Source of the DNA: CALXVA01 sp964587175
GTDB taxonomy: Bacteria > Bacillota > Clostridia > TANB77 > CAG-508
Length of the DNA stretch: 64,000 bases
Direction: 5' to 3'
Assembly: GCA_964587175.1 (NCBI GenBank)
Contig: CAZPKK010000001.1
Coordinates: 1-64,000 of the forward strand
Notes under the pieces: generated by a model
What the model saw: only the letters and a program-made list of their open reading frames with translations
The model's database searches: none
Told to the model about the DNA's origin: nothing
Shown: piece after piece, positions 36,702 through 46,021 of the stretch
How the letters are laid out: every line of letters starts with the position of its first letter
Numbering within the stretch: position 1 is the first letter of the stretch
Made by a program: the position numbers and the translations under genes

Positions 36702-37394
36702 TTAAGTTTTATTGTTTTTTAAATAAAAAATGCTACTAAAACCATATTCTCCTATTATGATATGGTCTAATAACTCTATCCCCATAATTTTTGATGCTTG
36801 CACCAATCTATCAGTAAAATCATAATCTGATTTACTTGGTGTTGGATCACCACTTGGATGATTATGCACTAAAATTATCTTTGGTGCTCCTTGTTTTATT
36901 ACTTCTTGTAAAACATCTTTTGGTTTTAATATTGCAGAATTGGTTCCCCCAAAACATACGTCTACAATTTTTATTATTCTGTTTTTAGAATTAAGTATTA
37001 TAGCCTTTACTATTTCTCGTTTTTCGCACTTCATTTCTTCTGTTAGTAATTTTGCTACATCATTCGGTGAATTAATTTGTATTTGATTAGTATTTAAAGG
37101 TCTGGACATCCTTTTTGTAAGTTCGCATATAGCTATAAGTTGTAAAGCTTTTACTTTACCAATCCCTTTTATACTCATAAATTCTTTTATAGATATATTA
37201 TGCAAAAATCTTAGGTTATTTTCTCTATTTTTATCCAATGATAATATTTTTTGTGCAATACTCACACTACTTTCTTCTTTAGTACCTGTTTTTATTATAA
37301 TCGCAATTAATTCTGCATTTGACAATGCCTTAGCACCATACATCTCTAATTTTTCGTACGGTCTTTCTGAAATAGGAAGCTCTTTCATCTTCAT
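36702..37394 (-). CDS. radC: RadC/JAB-domain protein
   Basis: About 230 aa. N-terminal helix-hairpin-helix region (LPISERPYEKLEMYGAKALS, IKGIGKVKALQL), C-terminal JAB metal-binding motif (LVHNHPSGDPTPSKSD). The family is annotated as DNA repair but its biochemical function is unproven. Adjacent to mreB, as in many Firmicutes. Start chosen at the ATG AAG ATG run; an ATG four codons upstream directly abuts GGAAGGA. Confidence 0.9.
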   Translation of the reverse strand: MKMKELPISERPYEKLEMYGAKALSNAELIAIIIKTGTKEESSVSIAQKILSLDKNRENNLRFLHNISIKEFMSIKGIGKVKALQLIAICELTKRMSRPLNTNQIQINSPNDVAKLLTEEMKCEKREIVKAIILNSKNRIIKIVDVCFGGTNSAILKPKDVLQEVIKQGAPKIILVHNHPSGDPTPSKSDYDFTDRLVQASKIMGIELLDHIIIGEYGFSSIFYLKNNKT

Positions 37395-37444
37395 ATTTGT
37401 AATCATTCCTTCCTGAATAATATTAGCCCCCTATATATTAACAA

Positions 37445-37702
37445 CTACACTTTCCTATATATGAATATTGCAAGAATCATTCCAATAATACTTGCTATGT
37501 TTATTTTAAACATTAGTCCAAAAGTTATTGTTATTACTTGTAAATTTAAAACAATTGGGTCAGATAGACCAAACTCTTGTCCATATGATAGCCACCACAA
37601 AAAGTCCACATTTGAAGCTAACTCCCCAAGCAAACCTCCTACAACTATTCCACATAAAATAAATACAATTAATATCCATATATTTTTTTCTCTTGTTGCC
37701 AT
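37445..37702 (-). CDS. DUF4321 small membrane protein
   Basis: 85 aa with two hydrophobic helices (about 8-26 and 62-82). GGLLGELASNVDFLWWLSYGQEFGL and TFGLMFKINIASIIGM match the DUF4321 pattern found next to radC and mreB in clostridia. No known function. Upstream AGGAGG. Confidence 0.8.
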   Translation of the reverse strand: MATREKNIWILIVFILCGIVVGGLLGELASNVDFLWWLSYGQEFGLSDPIVLNLQVITITFGLMFKINIASIIGMILAIFIYRKV

Positions 37703-38039
37703 TTATTATATCCTCCTCTTTTGCATATATTCATTTATACATTATTATCCTTAGATATTATATCTTGTATGGCATTTTTTTTCAAGATTTATAGGAAAGT
37801 TTTTCTATTTATTTTTAATAAATATTATGTTAAAATAAATTTATTAAAAACTATTCCTTTTTACATTTTTTTATGTTATATTTATTGTTACCTTTTTTAG
37901 ATAATTAAATATAATATTATATAAGATTCATTTTACAAATAAACTATAAGTTATGTGTAGTATAAATCAATATGATTTCATATTAATTTTTTTAAAATTA
38001 TACTTACAGAATATATATAACCCGATTGGAGGCTTTAAC
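37703..38039. other. divergent intergenic region
   Basis: 337 nt, extremely AT-rich. Separates DUF4321 (minus) from the mecA-like gene (plus). TTGGAGG at 38027-38033 serves the latter. No other feature seen. Confidence 0.4.
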
Positions 38040-38681
38040 GTGAAATTTGAAAAACTGGATGAGAATAAAATAAGGATTACAGTTTCAATACATGATTTAG
38101 AAGAAAAGGATATTGATTTCCATGATTTCATGTCCAATTCTTTAGAGTCACAAAATCTGTTTTTTGATATGCTTGAAGAAGCAGAAGAAAAAATAGGTTT
38201 TAAAACCAAAAATTGTAAAATAAAAGTAGAAGCATTTGCCATGACAGAGGATAATTTTATACTAACAATAACTAGAATCATGCCAGATTCTTTAAAAAAA
38301 CATTTATATGTTTCGCCAAGAAAAAAAGTGAAAGCCAAACGAAAATCTGATAATCTTCACGTTGCTCATTTGATATATAAATTCAACTCTTTTGATGATT
38401 ACTGTAATTTTGTTGAATTTTTGGTAAAAAATAATCTTCAAGATGCAAGTAAGATTGCAAAGGAAATTTCTCTTTACATATATAACGCCTTTTACTATCT
38501 GGTTTTGCATAATATAAATACAGACTATAGAAATATAACCACATTTTTTACAGCTATTACAGAGTTTGGTTCTTATGTGATAAACCCTGATTTGTTTTCG
38601 CACAAGTTGTATGAAGCAGGTACAATTTTTATGAAAAATAATGCTTTTAGAAAAAGTTTTTTACATTATACTAAAAAATAA
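38040..38681 (+). CDS. mecA: MecA-like adaptor protein
   Basis: 213 aa from a GTG 6 nt after TTGGAGG. N-terminal KFEKLDENKIRITVSIHDLEEKDI is the MecA substrate-binding domain start, and the C-terminal ISLYIYNAFYYLVLH with the following FFTAITEFGSY fits the ClpC-binding domain. MecA adaptors recruit proteins to ClpCP; in Bacillus this controls competence. The presence of a competence-like dprA/comM set in the same window is suggestive only. The linker is basic (SPRKKVKAKRKSD). Confidence 0.85.
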   Translation: MKFEKLDENKIRITVSIHDLEEKDIDFHDFMSNSLESQNLFFDMLEEAEEKIGFKTKNCKIKVEAFAMTEDNFILTITRIMPDSLKKHLYVSPRKKVKAKRKSDNLHVAHLIYKFNSFDDYCNFVEFLVKNNLQDASKIAKEISLYIYNAFYYLVLHNINTDYRNITTFFTAITEFGSYVINPDLFSHKLYEAGTIFMKNNAFRKSFLHYTKK

Positions 38682-38693
38682 AACAATAAAAAG

Positions 38694-38728
38694 GAGATAA
38701 TTAAAAATCTATCTCCTTATTTTTTATT
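38694..38728. terminator. terminator between mecA and the M23 gene
   Basis: AAAAAGGAGATA and TATCTCCTTATTTTTT form a 10-bp stem with a T-run on the plus strand. A-run on the other side makes it potentially bidirectional for the convergent genes. Confidence 0.7.
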
Positions 38729-38761
38729 TAAAAACTATGTAGTAAATTTTTATATTTCTTA

Positions 38762-39766
38762 TTAGTATACATAATTTTGCGGATTGTATGTTACACCATT
38801 TTTCCTTACCTCAAAATGAAGATGGTTTCCTGTTGAATTTCCTGTTGATCCCACTTTTGCAATTACCTCTCCTTGACTTACTGTTTGTCCTGCTGAAACT
38901 AATAATTGACTACAATGCGCATATACAGTAGAAACACCATTTCCATGTGATATTATTATATAATATCCATATCCATCATTTGCATTTCCCGAATATGTAA
39001 CAGTTCCTGAAGCTGCCGCCTTTATAGCTGTTCCATATGGTGCTGCTATATCAATTCCTGAATGTGAATGGCTTCTTACACTATCATTGCTCCCATATCT
39101 TGATGTTATAATCCCTGATACTGGATTAATAAGACTTACGCCCAAAGTCACATATGAAGATGATGTCCCTGAACTATATGTTGGAGTTGATGATGAAGTG
39201 GTAGTTTTTGTTGTAGAGGTTTTCTTTTCATATAATTCTGCCACACATTCTTCCACATCTGTAAATTCTTTTAGTTCTTTTCCATATTTTTCTACTATAC
39301 CAATTTCATCTTGATTAGCACTTTCTTTTTCTTTTAGTTCACTTATTATTTCTTCTGCTTCTTCAAACGTTGAAACATAAAATTTTTCTTCTTTTTCTTC
39401 TGTTATGGCATAATATTTATAATATGGTGTTCCATCTTCTACAACTTTTGCATATATTTCTTCATCATTTGTCTCAATATTTTTCTTTAATAAACATAGC
39501 TTATATGTGGGCATTGCATCAATCTGTATAAAAGCAATATTGTTTTCTTCATCTTCTGATGTATATTCATTAATTTTTTCTTGCAAACCACTTTTATCTG
39601 ATGTATATCCTATTACCTCACCATTTAAACTAACTTCATAAGTTGGATTATAAAACAATACCACCAATCCTATTAGTATTATTGCTGATAAAAACATTAA
39701 AACTATTAATTTTATTGACTTTCTTGTAGTTATTGCTACTTTCTTTAGAATATTAATGTTAAACAC
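38762..39766 (-). CDS. membrane-anchored M23 family metallopeptidase
   Basis: 334 aa. N-terminal membrane helix (about 18-38), then an alpha/beta region (about 45-165), a Ser/Thr-rich linker, and a C-terminal LytM/M23 domain (about 205-334) with HSHSGIDIAAPYGT (HxxxD) and GNHLHFEVRKNG (HxH) zinc ligands. Expected to cleave peptidoglycan cross-bridges. Both zinc motifs look complete, unlike degenerate SpoIIQ-type proteins. Start uncertain: the GTG at 39766 overlaps the AGGAG motif, and an ATT 9 nt downstream has better spacing. Confidence 0.85.
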   Translation of the reverse strand: MFNINILKKVAITTRKSIKLIVLMFLSAIILIGLVVLFYNPTYEVSLNGEVIGYTSDKSGLQEKINEYTSEDEENNIAFIQIDAMPTYKLCLLKKNIETNDEEIYAKVVEDGTPYYKYYAITEEKEEKFYVSTFEEAEEIISELKEKESANQDEIGIVEKYGKELKEFTDVEECVAELYEKKTSTTKTTTSSSTPTYSSGTSSSYVTLGVSLINPVSGIITSRYGSNDSVRSHSHSGIDIAAPYGTAIKAAASGTVTYSGNANDGYGYYIIISHGNGVSTVYAHCSQLLVSAGQTVSQGEVIAKVGSTGNSTGNHLHFEVRKNGVTYNPQNYVY

Positions 39767-39995
39767 TCCTCTTCCAAATTTTTAGTATTAACATTTTATA
39801 TTAAAAAAAAAGTTTAAACAATTATAGTGAAAGTTTAAAATCATAGAAAATTTTGGTTTTATTTGTTTTTTCTTTCATTTTCTCCTTCATACTTCATTTT
39901 TCATGGCAAAATAAGAAAAGTGATTTCGACTTTTGTAGGCGTTTTGCTTCGCAAATACGCACAGTCTAAGGAAACTTCGGCCTTATTATATAGGA

Positions 39996-40020
39996 AAAAT
40001 TGGGGTTATTCCCCAATTTT
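39996..40020 (-). terminator. terminator after the coat-like gene pair
   Basis: AAAATTGGGG and CCCCAATTTT form a perfect 10-bp stem around TTATT, directly after the stop codon, with A/T-runs on both sides. Confidence 0.8.
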
Positions 40021-40262
40021 TATTGCACACTAGTCTTTACTTCCTGTATTTCCGTAACAGTTGCAGGTTGTGCTGGTTTGTAATATCCTTTTGCTTGTGC
40101 AGTTTTGAAAAGCTCATATTGAAAACTCTCATCACTATTTCTTATCTGTTGTAAAGTTTGTCTAAGTTGCATATTTTCTGTTTCAGATATTGCTGTTTGA
40201 TATGAACCAAGACTTGCCTTTACTCCTTCTAAAATGTCATTTACCATTGTTTTTTCATCCAT
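40020..40262 (-). CDS. spore coat protein-like (CotF-type helical protein)
   Basis: 80 aa from the ATG following GGAGGGAAATTCGT. Helical, with LRQTLQQIRNSDESFQYELFKTAQAKGYYKP, which resembles the CotF-like coat proteins of clostridia. The Pro/Ala/Thr/Val tail is typical. Second of two adjacent, similar genes. The assignment rests on pattern similarity and on the sporulating host. Confidence 0.7.
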   Translation of the reverse strand: MDEKTMVNDILEGVKASLGSYQTAISETENMQLRQTLQQIRNSDESFQYELFKTAQAKGYYKPAQPATVTEIQEVKTSVQ

Positions 40263-40328
40263 ACGAATTTCCCTCCATATAATCAAAGTATTTAACTTAA
40301 AGCATATAAGTTCAAAATCATTTTTAGG

Positions 40329-40517
40329 TTAACTGTTTAAGAAAGCCATTAATTTCTGTTTAGTATTTAGACTATCTTGAGCAGCTTTCGTAAACATCTG
40401 CTTTATTTGTGGGTCCACAACTTGTGATGCATATGCATTTAATTTTTGATAAGATGTCTCATGAGAACCAATAAAATGTCTTAAATTTTGTAACTCTACT
40501 TGACTTAAATTAGCCAT
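40329..40517 (-). CDS. small spore coat-like helical protein
   Basis: 62 aa (MANLSQVELQNLRHFIGSHE...) from the ATG after AAGGAATG; an upstream extension in frame has no ribosome site. The LRHFIGSHETSYQKLNAYASQ and MFTKAAQDSLNTKQKLMAFL pattern matches CotF-type two-helix units. Precedes the 80-aa coat-like gene by about 65 nt, so the two may be one operon. Confidence 0.7.
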   Translation of the reverse strand: MANLSQVELQNLRHFIGSHETSYQKLNAYASQVVDPQIKQMFTKAAQDSLNTKQKLMAFLNS

Positions 40518-40609
40518 TAAAATCATTCCTTTCATCAATTTTCTATTTCTATTATGCTCTAATTTTGAAATTTTATACAATTTTTTAATATCTGTTACAC
40601 TTACAAGAA

Positions 40610-40653
40610 AAGCAGACTCCAAAACGACATATTTATCGTTTTGGAGTCTGCTT
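40610..40653 (-). terminator. terminator of nrdDG
   Basis: 18-bp perfect stem: AAGCAGACTCCAAAACGA (40610-40627) with 40636-40653. Minus-strand T-rich sequence follows (TTTTCTTG). Begins about 12 nt after the nrdG stop. Confidence 0.8.
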
Positions 40654-40664
40654 ATAATAAAGCC

Positions 40665-41168
40665 CTATAAAGCCATTTGTACTATCTTATGTTCTTTTAA
40701 ACATTCTTTTAAATCTAAAATTCTTTGATTTTCTGAGCCTTTAAATTTTAATGTTGGATTCTTCTTCTCTTCTATAAATTTTCCATCTACTAATACATCT
40801 ATATTTTTTAGTGTTTCATTTGTTATTTCATCATTTCTTGCTTCTAATTGCTCTAATGTATATCCTGTATAACACCATACATTAAAATGAGGTCTTATTT
40901 CTTTTATATCTTTTATAAAGTCTAATACTTCTGAAATATTCTCTTTACATAGTGGCTCTCCTCCACTAATTGTAATTCCTTTTAATATTGAATTTTCACA
41001 TATTCTATTTATAATTGTCTCTTTATCAAATTTTTCCCCATAATTGTAATCTTGTGCTACCAAATTATGACATCCTGGGCAATGATGTGGACACCCACTT
41101 ACAAATAACACTGCTCTCCAACCAAGTCCATTTGATATACTCTCATCATAAAAACCAGCCATGTTCAT
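40665..41168 (-). CDS. nrdG: anaerobic ribonucleotide reductase activating protein
   Basis: 167-aa radical SAM enzyme that installs the glycyl radical on NrdD. Cluster-binding motif CPHHCPGCHN (CxxxCxxC type, here as SGCPHHCPGC). GGEPL motif also present. ATG follows GGAGATG. It is 38 nt downstream of nrdD and cotranscribed with it. Confidence 0.95.
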   Translation of the reverse strand: MNMAGFYDESISNGLGWRAVLFVSGCPHHCPGCHNLVAQDYNYGEKFDKETIINRICENSILKGITISGGEPLCKENISEVLDFIKDIKEIRPHFNVWCYTGYTLEQLEARNDEITNETLKNIDVLVDGKFIEEKKNPTLKFKGSENQRILDLKECLKEHKIVQMAL

Positions 41169-41206
41169 TTTTCATCATCTCCTTGGATTTTTTATTATTT
41201 TTCAAA

Positions 41207-43507
41207 CTAAGCCCCTTTTATTTCATCTGAACCTAAACCTGTATGAGTAACCCTATCTTTTAGCTCTGCAAGCTTTGCATTATTCCAACGTGATGTTGTT
41301 CCTACTAGATATCCTGTAATTCTTTGAATTGTATCTATTTCATCGCTTCCACATACTGGGCATTCTTTTAAGTTTGCATCTGCATTTTCAAATCCACAGT
41401 GCATACATCTTGATCTTGTATGGTTTACGCTTCCATAGCCCATGTTATATTTGTCCATTAAGTCAACAACTGCTTCTATGCTTTCCGGATTATGAGTAGC
41501 ATCTCCATCTAATTCTATATAGAATATATGACCTCCTTTTGTTAGTTCATGATATGGAGCTTCAATTTTTGCTTTTTGTTCTGCAGTGCATTTATGCCAA
41601 ACTGGTACATGATTACTATTTGTGTAATATTCTCTATCTGTTACCCCTAAGATTGTTCCATATTCTCTTCTATCTATTTTTGTAAATCTTCCAGATAAAC
41701 CTTCTGCTGGAGTTGCTAGAACAGAAAAATTCAAATCATATCTTTCAGAAAATCCATCTACTATTTCTTTTAACTCTCCTATTATTTCCAATCCTAATTT
41801 TTGTGCTTCTTCTGATTCTCCATGATGTTTTCCTGTAAGAACTGTTAAACATTCAGCAAGTCCTATAAAGCCAACTCCCAATGTACCATGCTTTAATACT
41901 GGTTCTACTGTATCATATGGTTTTAGCTTATCACTATCCATCCATAGTCCTGACATTAATAGTGGAAATTGCTTTGCTATTGCTGTACATTGAAATCTAT
42001 ATCTATCATATAACTGTCTTGCTACTACTCCAGCATATTTTTCTAACTTTTGCATAAATATTTTCTTTACTGCTTTTTTGTATGGTGCTGTCATATGCTC
42101 CTCTGATCCTTTTCCAAGATCAAATTTTAATCCTGTTTGCTCTTGTGCTTCATATGCTGATTCTATTGCAAGTCTAGGTAAATTCAATGTTGAAAATGAT
42201 AAGTTACCTCTTTCTATAGATGTTTTTTCTCCATGCCTATCTTCATATACCCTAGTTCTACATCCCATTGTTGCACATTCATATTTATATCTTTCAGGAT
42301 CATTTGCATCCCATTTATCATTTTGATTAAATGTTGCATCTAAATTTATAAAGTTTGGAAAAAATCTTTTTGCAGCAACTTTACAAGCTAATTTATATAA
42401 ATCATAATTTTTATCTTCTGGTAGGTAACTTACCCCTCTTTTTTTCTTCCATATTTGTATAGGGAATATTGGTGTCTCGTTGTTTCCTACTCCTCTTTCT
42501 GTTGATAATAGTGTTTCTCTTATTATACATCTTCCTTCTGCTGAAGTATCTGTTCCATAGTTTATTGAACTAAATACAACTTGGTTTCCCCCTCTTGAAT
42601 GAATTGTATTCATATTGTGTATAAATGCTTCCATAGATTGATGAACTCTTCCTACAGTGTTATTTATAGCCTCTTGAACATATTTTTTATCTCCTTTAAG
42701 TCCTTTGACAGGTTTCTTAATGTAGTCATCTATTTTTATGTCTAAGAGATGTGATAAATCTTCTTCAATAAATTCAGCAATCTTTTTTATCTCTTCTCTG
42801 TAAGTCATTCTTACATATGGAGCTAAATAGTAATCAAATGCAGGTATTGATTGTCCTCCATGCATTTCGTTTTGTACTGTTTCCATAGATATACAACCTA
42901 GTATACTTGCTGTTTCTATCCTTTTGGCTGGTCTAGATGCTCCATGTCCTGCTTTGAATCCCTCTTTTAGTATTTTATCTAATGGATGTTGCAAACATGT
43001 TAGAGATTTTGTTGGATAATAGTCTTTATCATGTATGTGTATATATCCTCCCTTTATTGCCTCTCTTGCTTCTGCTGATAGCAAAAAGTCGTCCACAAAT
43101 GGTTTTGTTGTTTCTGATGCAAATTTCATCATCATTCCTGCTGGTGTGTCTGTGTTCATATTTGCATTTTCTCTTGTAATATCATTTGCTTTTGCTCCAA
43201 TAATGTCTAAAAATATTTCTTTTGTTTTTGATTTTCTTGCCACGTCTCTATTATATCTATATGTAATATAACTTTGTGCAACCTCTTTTCTTGAAGATGC
43301 CATTAATTTCTTTTCTACTGCATCTTGAATATCATAAACAGACGCTTGATTCTTATCTTCAAATTGCTTCTGTACACTTGAAGCTATTTTATTTGCTAAA
43401 TCTATATCTACACCTCCTGGTGTTTGTGACATAGCTAAAGTTACCGCTTTTACTATTCTTTCTGGATTAAATTCTACTACTCTTCCATCTCTTTTTATTA
43501 CTTGCAT
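41207..43507 (-). CDS. nrdD: anaerobic ribonucleoside-triphosphate reductase (class III)
   Basis: 766 aa. Oxygen-sensitive enzyme reducing ribonucleotides to deoxyribonucleotides. N-terminal ATP-cone (VIKRDGRVVEFNPERIVKAV, 1-90), catalytic barrel, and a C-terminal region with four Cys for zinc (RCMHCGFENADANLKECPVC) followed by the glycyl-radical loop RITGYLVGTTSRWN. The ATG at 43507 follows AAAGGAGG; an upstream start would lie before that site. Operon with nrdG. Upstream region carries a Crp/Fnr-type element shared with the paralogue next door. Confidence 0.95.
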   Translation of the reverse strand: MQVIKRDGRVVEFNPERIVKAVTLAMSQTPGGVDIDLANKIASSVQKQFEDKNQASVYDIQDAVEKKLMASSRKEVAQSYITYRYNRDVARKSKTKEIFLDIIGAKANDITRENANMNTDTPAGMMMKFASETTKPFVDDFLLSAEAREAIKGGYIHIHDKDYYPTKSLTCLQHPLDKILKEGFKAGHGASRPAKRIETASILGCISMETVQNEMHGGQSIPAFDYYLAPYVRMTYREEIKKIAEFIEEDLSHLLDIKIDDYIKKPVKGLKGDKKYVQEAINNTVGRVHQSMEAFIHNMNTIHSRGGNQVVFSSINYGTDTSAEGRCIIRETLLSTERGVGNNETPIFPIQIWKKKRGVSYLPEDKNYDLYKLACKVAAKRFFPNFINLDATFNQNDKWDANDPERYKYECATMGCRTRVYEDRHGEKTSIERGNLSFSTLNLPRLAIESAYEAQEQTGLKFDLGKGSEEHMTAPYKKAVKKIFMQKLEKYAGVVARQLYDRYRFQCTAIAKQFPLLMSGLWMDSDKLKPYDTVEPVLKHGTLGVGFIGLAECLTVLTGKHHGESEEAQKLGLEIIGELKEIVDGFSERYDLNFSVLATPAEGLSGRFTKIDRREYGTILGVTDREYYTNSNHVPVWHKCTAEQKAKIEAPYHELTKGGHIFYIELDGDATHNPESIEAVVDLMDKYNMGYGSVNHTRSRCMHCGFENADANLKECPVCGSDEIDTIQRITGYLVGTTSRWNNAKLAELKDRVTHTGLGSDEIKGA

Positions 43508-43607
43508 ATTTTTTCCTCCTTTTTCCAATAAGGAACTTTTGGTGAAAATTATATTGTTCTATTTAAATTTTCGTCCAATTTTATTTTCCCTTAATTTGTA
43601 TGGCTAT

Positions 43608-43649
43608 ATTATATCTCTTTTTTTTTCTTTTTCTGTTGCAAAAGTCACA
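43608..43649 (-). promoter_or_regulatory. nrdD promoter with Crp/Fnr-like site at about -40.5
   Basis: Minus-strand TATAAT (43608-43613). Twenty nt upstream lies TGTGACTTTTGCAACA (43634-43649), whose TGTGA half matches Crp/Fnr family sites. With the usual distance to the start point its centre is near -40.5, the position of a class II activator. The same element and spacing are found at the paralogue's promoter. A further shared block (TTACATTTTTGTTAC) is at 43722-43736. Confidence 0.65.
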
Positions 43650-43802
43650 TATTATGAAAAATTAATTTTACCTCCTATTCAGCTTTAGAAATTAGTCCTT
43701 TTTTTATTTTCTTTTTTAATATTACATTTTTGTTACAAATTTTTTCTTGTATTTTCAAACCTTTGGAGTTTGTTTCCTTCTTTTTTGTTTTATGTAATTT
43801 TT

Positions 43803-45722
43803 TTATTTATTTTTTATTTCCATATATTGCATATTTTCATAAGCAAATTTAACCATCTCTTCCCAATCTTTTTCTTCTGCACTTTCCAAACTTACTGTTG
43901 AAATTGCTCCACCTTTTGATATTTTTTGAAATTTAGCTTCTATTTTTAATCTTTCATATTTATCTGTTTCTTCTTGCGTTGGTATATAATAAGATGATGT
44001 GTAACATTCTTTATCTGTTACATTTTCTATAGTTCCAAATCTTTCTTTATCTATTTTAGCAAATTTTCTAGCTACCTTTTTAGAATTTGTACCACATAAC
44101 ACAAAACCTATCTTGGTTTCTTTTCTCCAAATTTGTACTGTATCTTGTAAATACTGTAACACTTTCATAGCAAATTCATATCCTTTAGAAACAAGTTGAG
44201 ACTCTTTTTTCATAGTTTGCGTCATCTCATAAATACCTAAATATCCTAATGTAATAGTTGAGTAATCCCCATATAGCAAGGAATCTATTTTCTCATTTTT
44301 ACCCAAACGAGAAACCGCTCCATATTTCCAATGTAATGGACTTATATTAGCTTTGGTTCCTACTAATGAATAATGTCTACACATTAAAGCTTCAAAACAT
44401 AATTCCAGTCTTTCTTTTAGCATTTTCCAAAACTTTTCTTCATCACCATCTGCCAAAATTGCTATTTGCGGTAAATTAATACTTACCATACCCTGATTAA
44501 ATCTTCCTTCAAATTTGTATTCTCCCGCTTCATTTTTGTATGGTAACAGAAATTTTCCTTCACCTATTGGGCTAAATATGTTATTTTCATAATTTTCTTT
44601 CATCTGTTTTGCTGATATATAAGTTGGATATTTTCTCTTTTTCGAACAATTTATAGCAATCCTAGTTAAATAATCGAATTTTCCTCCTTTTAATATATTG
44701 TTTTCATCTAATACATATATTAACTTTGGAACATCTGGAGGAATATTTTTTCCCTCTTCATTCTTTATCCCCTCTAATCTTTGTCTTAAGATTTCTTCCA
44801 CTATCATTGCATTTTCTTCCTGATATTGATCATCTTCTTCCAAGTGTAAAAATAATGTAATATCTGGCCTTTTACCACAAGAATCTTCTAAAGCATTTAT
44901 TTGATACTGTATCATCTGTATACCAGATTTTAGTTCATTTTTCATTCTTCCTCTTATTAACTGTTCCATTAATTCTTCTGGCAATTTCCACGTATTTTCT
45001 TTTTCTATTTGGTTCTTTAATTTATGGTAACTTTTTCTCAGATATTTTCCAAAATGTATCATATCAATTGCTTGTCCACCATACTGATTTGTTGCTATTA
45101 CTTCCATAATTTGTGTAGCTACAATACATGCTACTAAAAAACTTTTTGGCGTTTCTATCATAGTTCCATTAATTACAGTTCCATTTTCTAGCATGTCTCC
45201 TATGTTAATCAGACTATTATCAATCATTTGGTGTACAAAATAATCCTTATCATGAAAATGAATGATTCCTTCTGCATCTGCTTTTGCTATTTTCTCTGGA
45301 AGCAATAATCTTCTTGTTAAGTCTCTTGAAACTTCTCCTGCTATTGAGTTTCTTTGCATTGTTACCGTTACTTCTGGTTCTTCTTCAGAATATTCTCTAT
45401 TGTCATTTCGAATTATTCCAAGAATACTTTCATCTGTAGTATTTTGCTTCCTTACTAAAGCTCTTGTATATCTATATACAATATATTTTTTTGCAAGTTC
45501 ATATTTTCCTAATTCCATTAATTTTTCCTCAATAATATCTTGTATATCTTCTACAAGTATTCTTTTTTTGTTTAGAGATTCAATATATGAAATAATTCCT
45601 TTTATCTCTTCCTTTGTAGCTCGTTTTTCTTCATTAACTTCTCTATTAGCTTTTTCTATAGCTATTTGGATTTTACTTCTATCATAATCTACTGCTCTAC
45701 CATCTCTTTTTATGACTTTCAT
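43803..45722 (-). CDS. NrdD paralogue lacking zinc and glycyl-radical domains
   Basis: 639 aa. It has an N-terminal ATP-cone (VIKRDGRAVDYDRSKIQIAI) and NrdD-type barrel features (IHFHDKDYFVHQMID, RFNQGMVSINLPQIAILADGD, FGTIENVTDKECYTSSYYIP), but it ends at EMVKFAYENMQYMEIKNK. The region corresponding to RCMHCG...RITGYLVG of the neighbouring nrdD is missing, and no Cys-rich continuation exists in any frame in the downstream DNA. Without the radical Gly it cannot be a normal class III reductase. It might be a regulatory or partner subunit, or a decaying duplicate. GGAAGGGAAAA precedes ATG. Transcribed toward nrdD. Confidence 0.85.
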   Translation of the reverse strand: MKVIKRDGRAVDYDRSKIQIAIEKANREVNEEKRATKEEIKGIISYIESLNKKRILVEDIQDIIEEKLMELGKYELAKKYIVYRYTRALVRKQNTTDESILGIIRNDNREYSEEEPEVTVTMQRNSIAGEVSRDLTRRLLLPEKIAKADAEGIIHFHDKDYFVHQMIDNSLINIGDMLENGTVINGTMIETPKSFLVACIVATQIMEVIATNQYGGQAIDMIHFGKYLRKSYHKLKNQIEKENTWKLPEELMEQLIRGRMKNELKSGIQMIQYQINALEDSCGKRPDITLFLHLEEDDQYQEENAMIVEEILRQRLEGIKNEEGKNIPPDVPKLIYVLDENNILKGGKFDYLTRIAINCSKKRKYPTYISAKQMKENYENNIFSPIGEGKFLLPYKNEAGEYKFEGRFNQGMVSINLPQIAILADGDEEKFWKMLKERLELCFEALMCRHYSLVGTKANISPLHWKYGAVSRLGKNEKIDSLLYGDYSTITLGYLGIYEMTQTMKKESQLVSKGYEFAMKVLQYLQDTVQIWRKETKIGFVLCGTNSKKVARKFAKIDKERFGTIENVTDKECYTSSYYIPTQEETDKYERLKIEAKFQKISKGGAISTVSLESAEEKDWEEMVKFAYENMQYMEIKNK

Positions 45723-45807
45723 TTTTCCCTTCCTTTATATAATATTTAGGTTTTGACACGGCTCCTATAACCTTTATTATTGTAATTATTTCTACATAGT
45801 ATTTTTT

Positions 45808-45849
45808 ATTATATGCTTTTTTTGTTTTTTTTCAGTTGCATAAGTCACA
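45808..45849 (-). promoter_or_regulatory. promoter of the NrdD paralogue with the same Crp/Fnr-like site
   Basis: Minus-strand TATAAT (45808-45813), 20 nt, then TGTGACTTATGCAACT (45834-45849). Spacing is identical to that upstream of nrdD. The conserved CATAATA block just upstream of TGTGA is shared too, and TTACATTTTTATTAC recurs at 45921-45935. Confidence 0.65.
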
Positions 45850-45955
45850 TATTATGAATGTGTTTTTCACGTTCAAACTTTTTCCGGAATTTAACGCCTC
45901 CTTTTTTATTTTTTTAAATATTACATTTTTATTACAGTTTTTTTCCTTTATTTTA

Positions 45956-45984
45956 TTGATTTTGAGCATTGTTTCCATTATAAT
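45956..45984 (+). promoter_or_regulatory. promoter of the Crp/Fnr regulator
   Basis: TTGATT (45956-45961), 17-nt spacer, TATAAT (45979-45984), 37 nt before the start codon; ribosome site GAGGTAGGA. Confidence 0.6.
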
Positions 45985-46021
45985 ATTTTATGTAGATATA
46001 ATATTATGAGGTAGGAAATAG

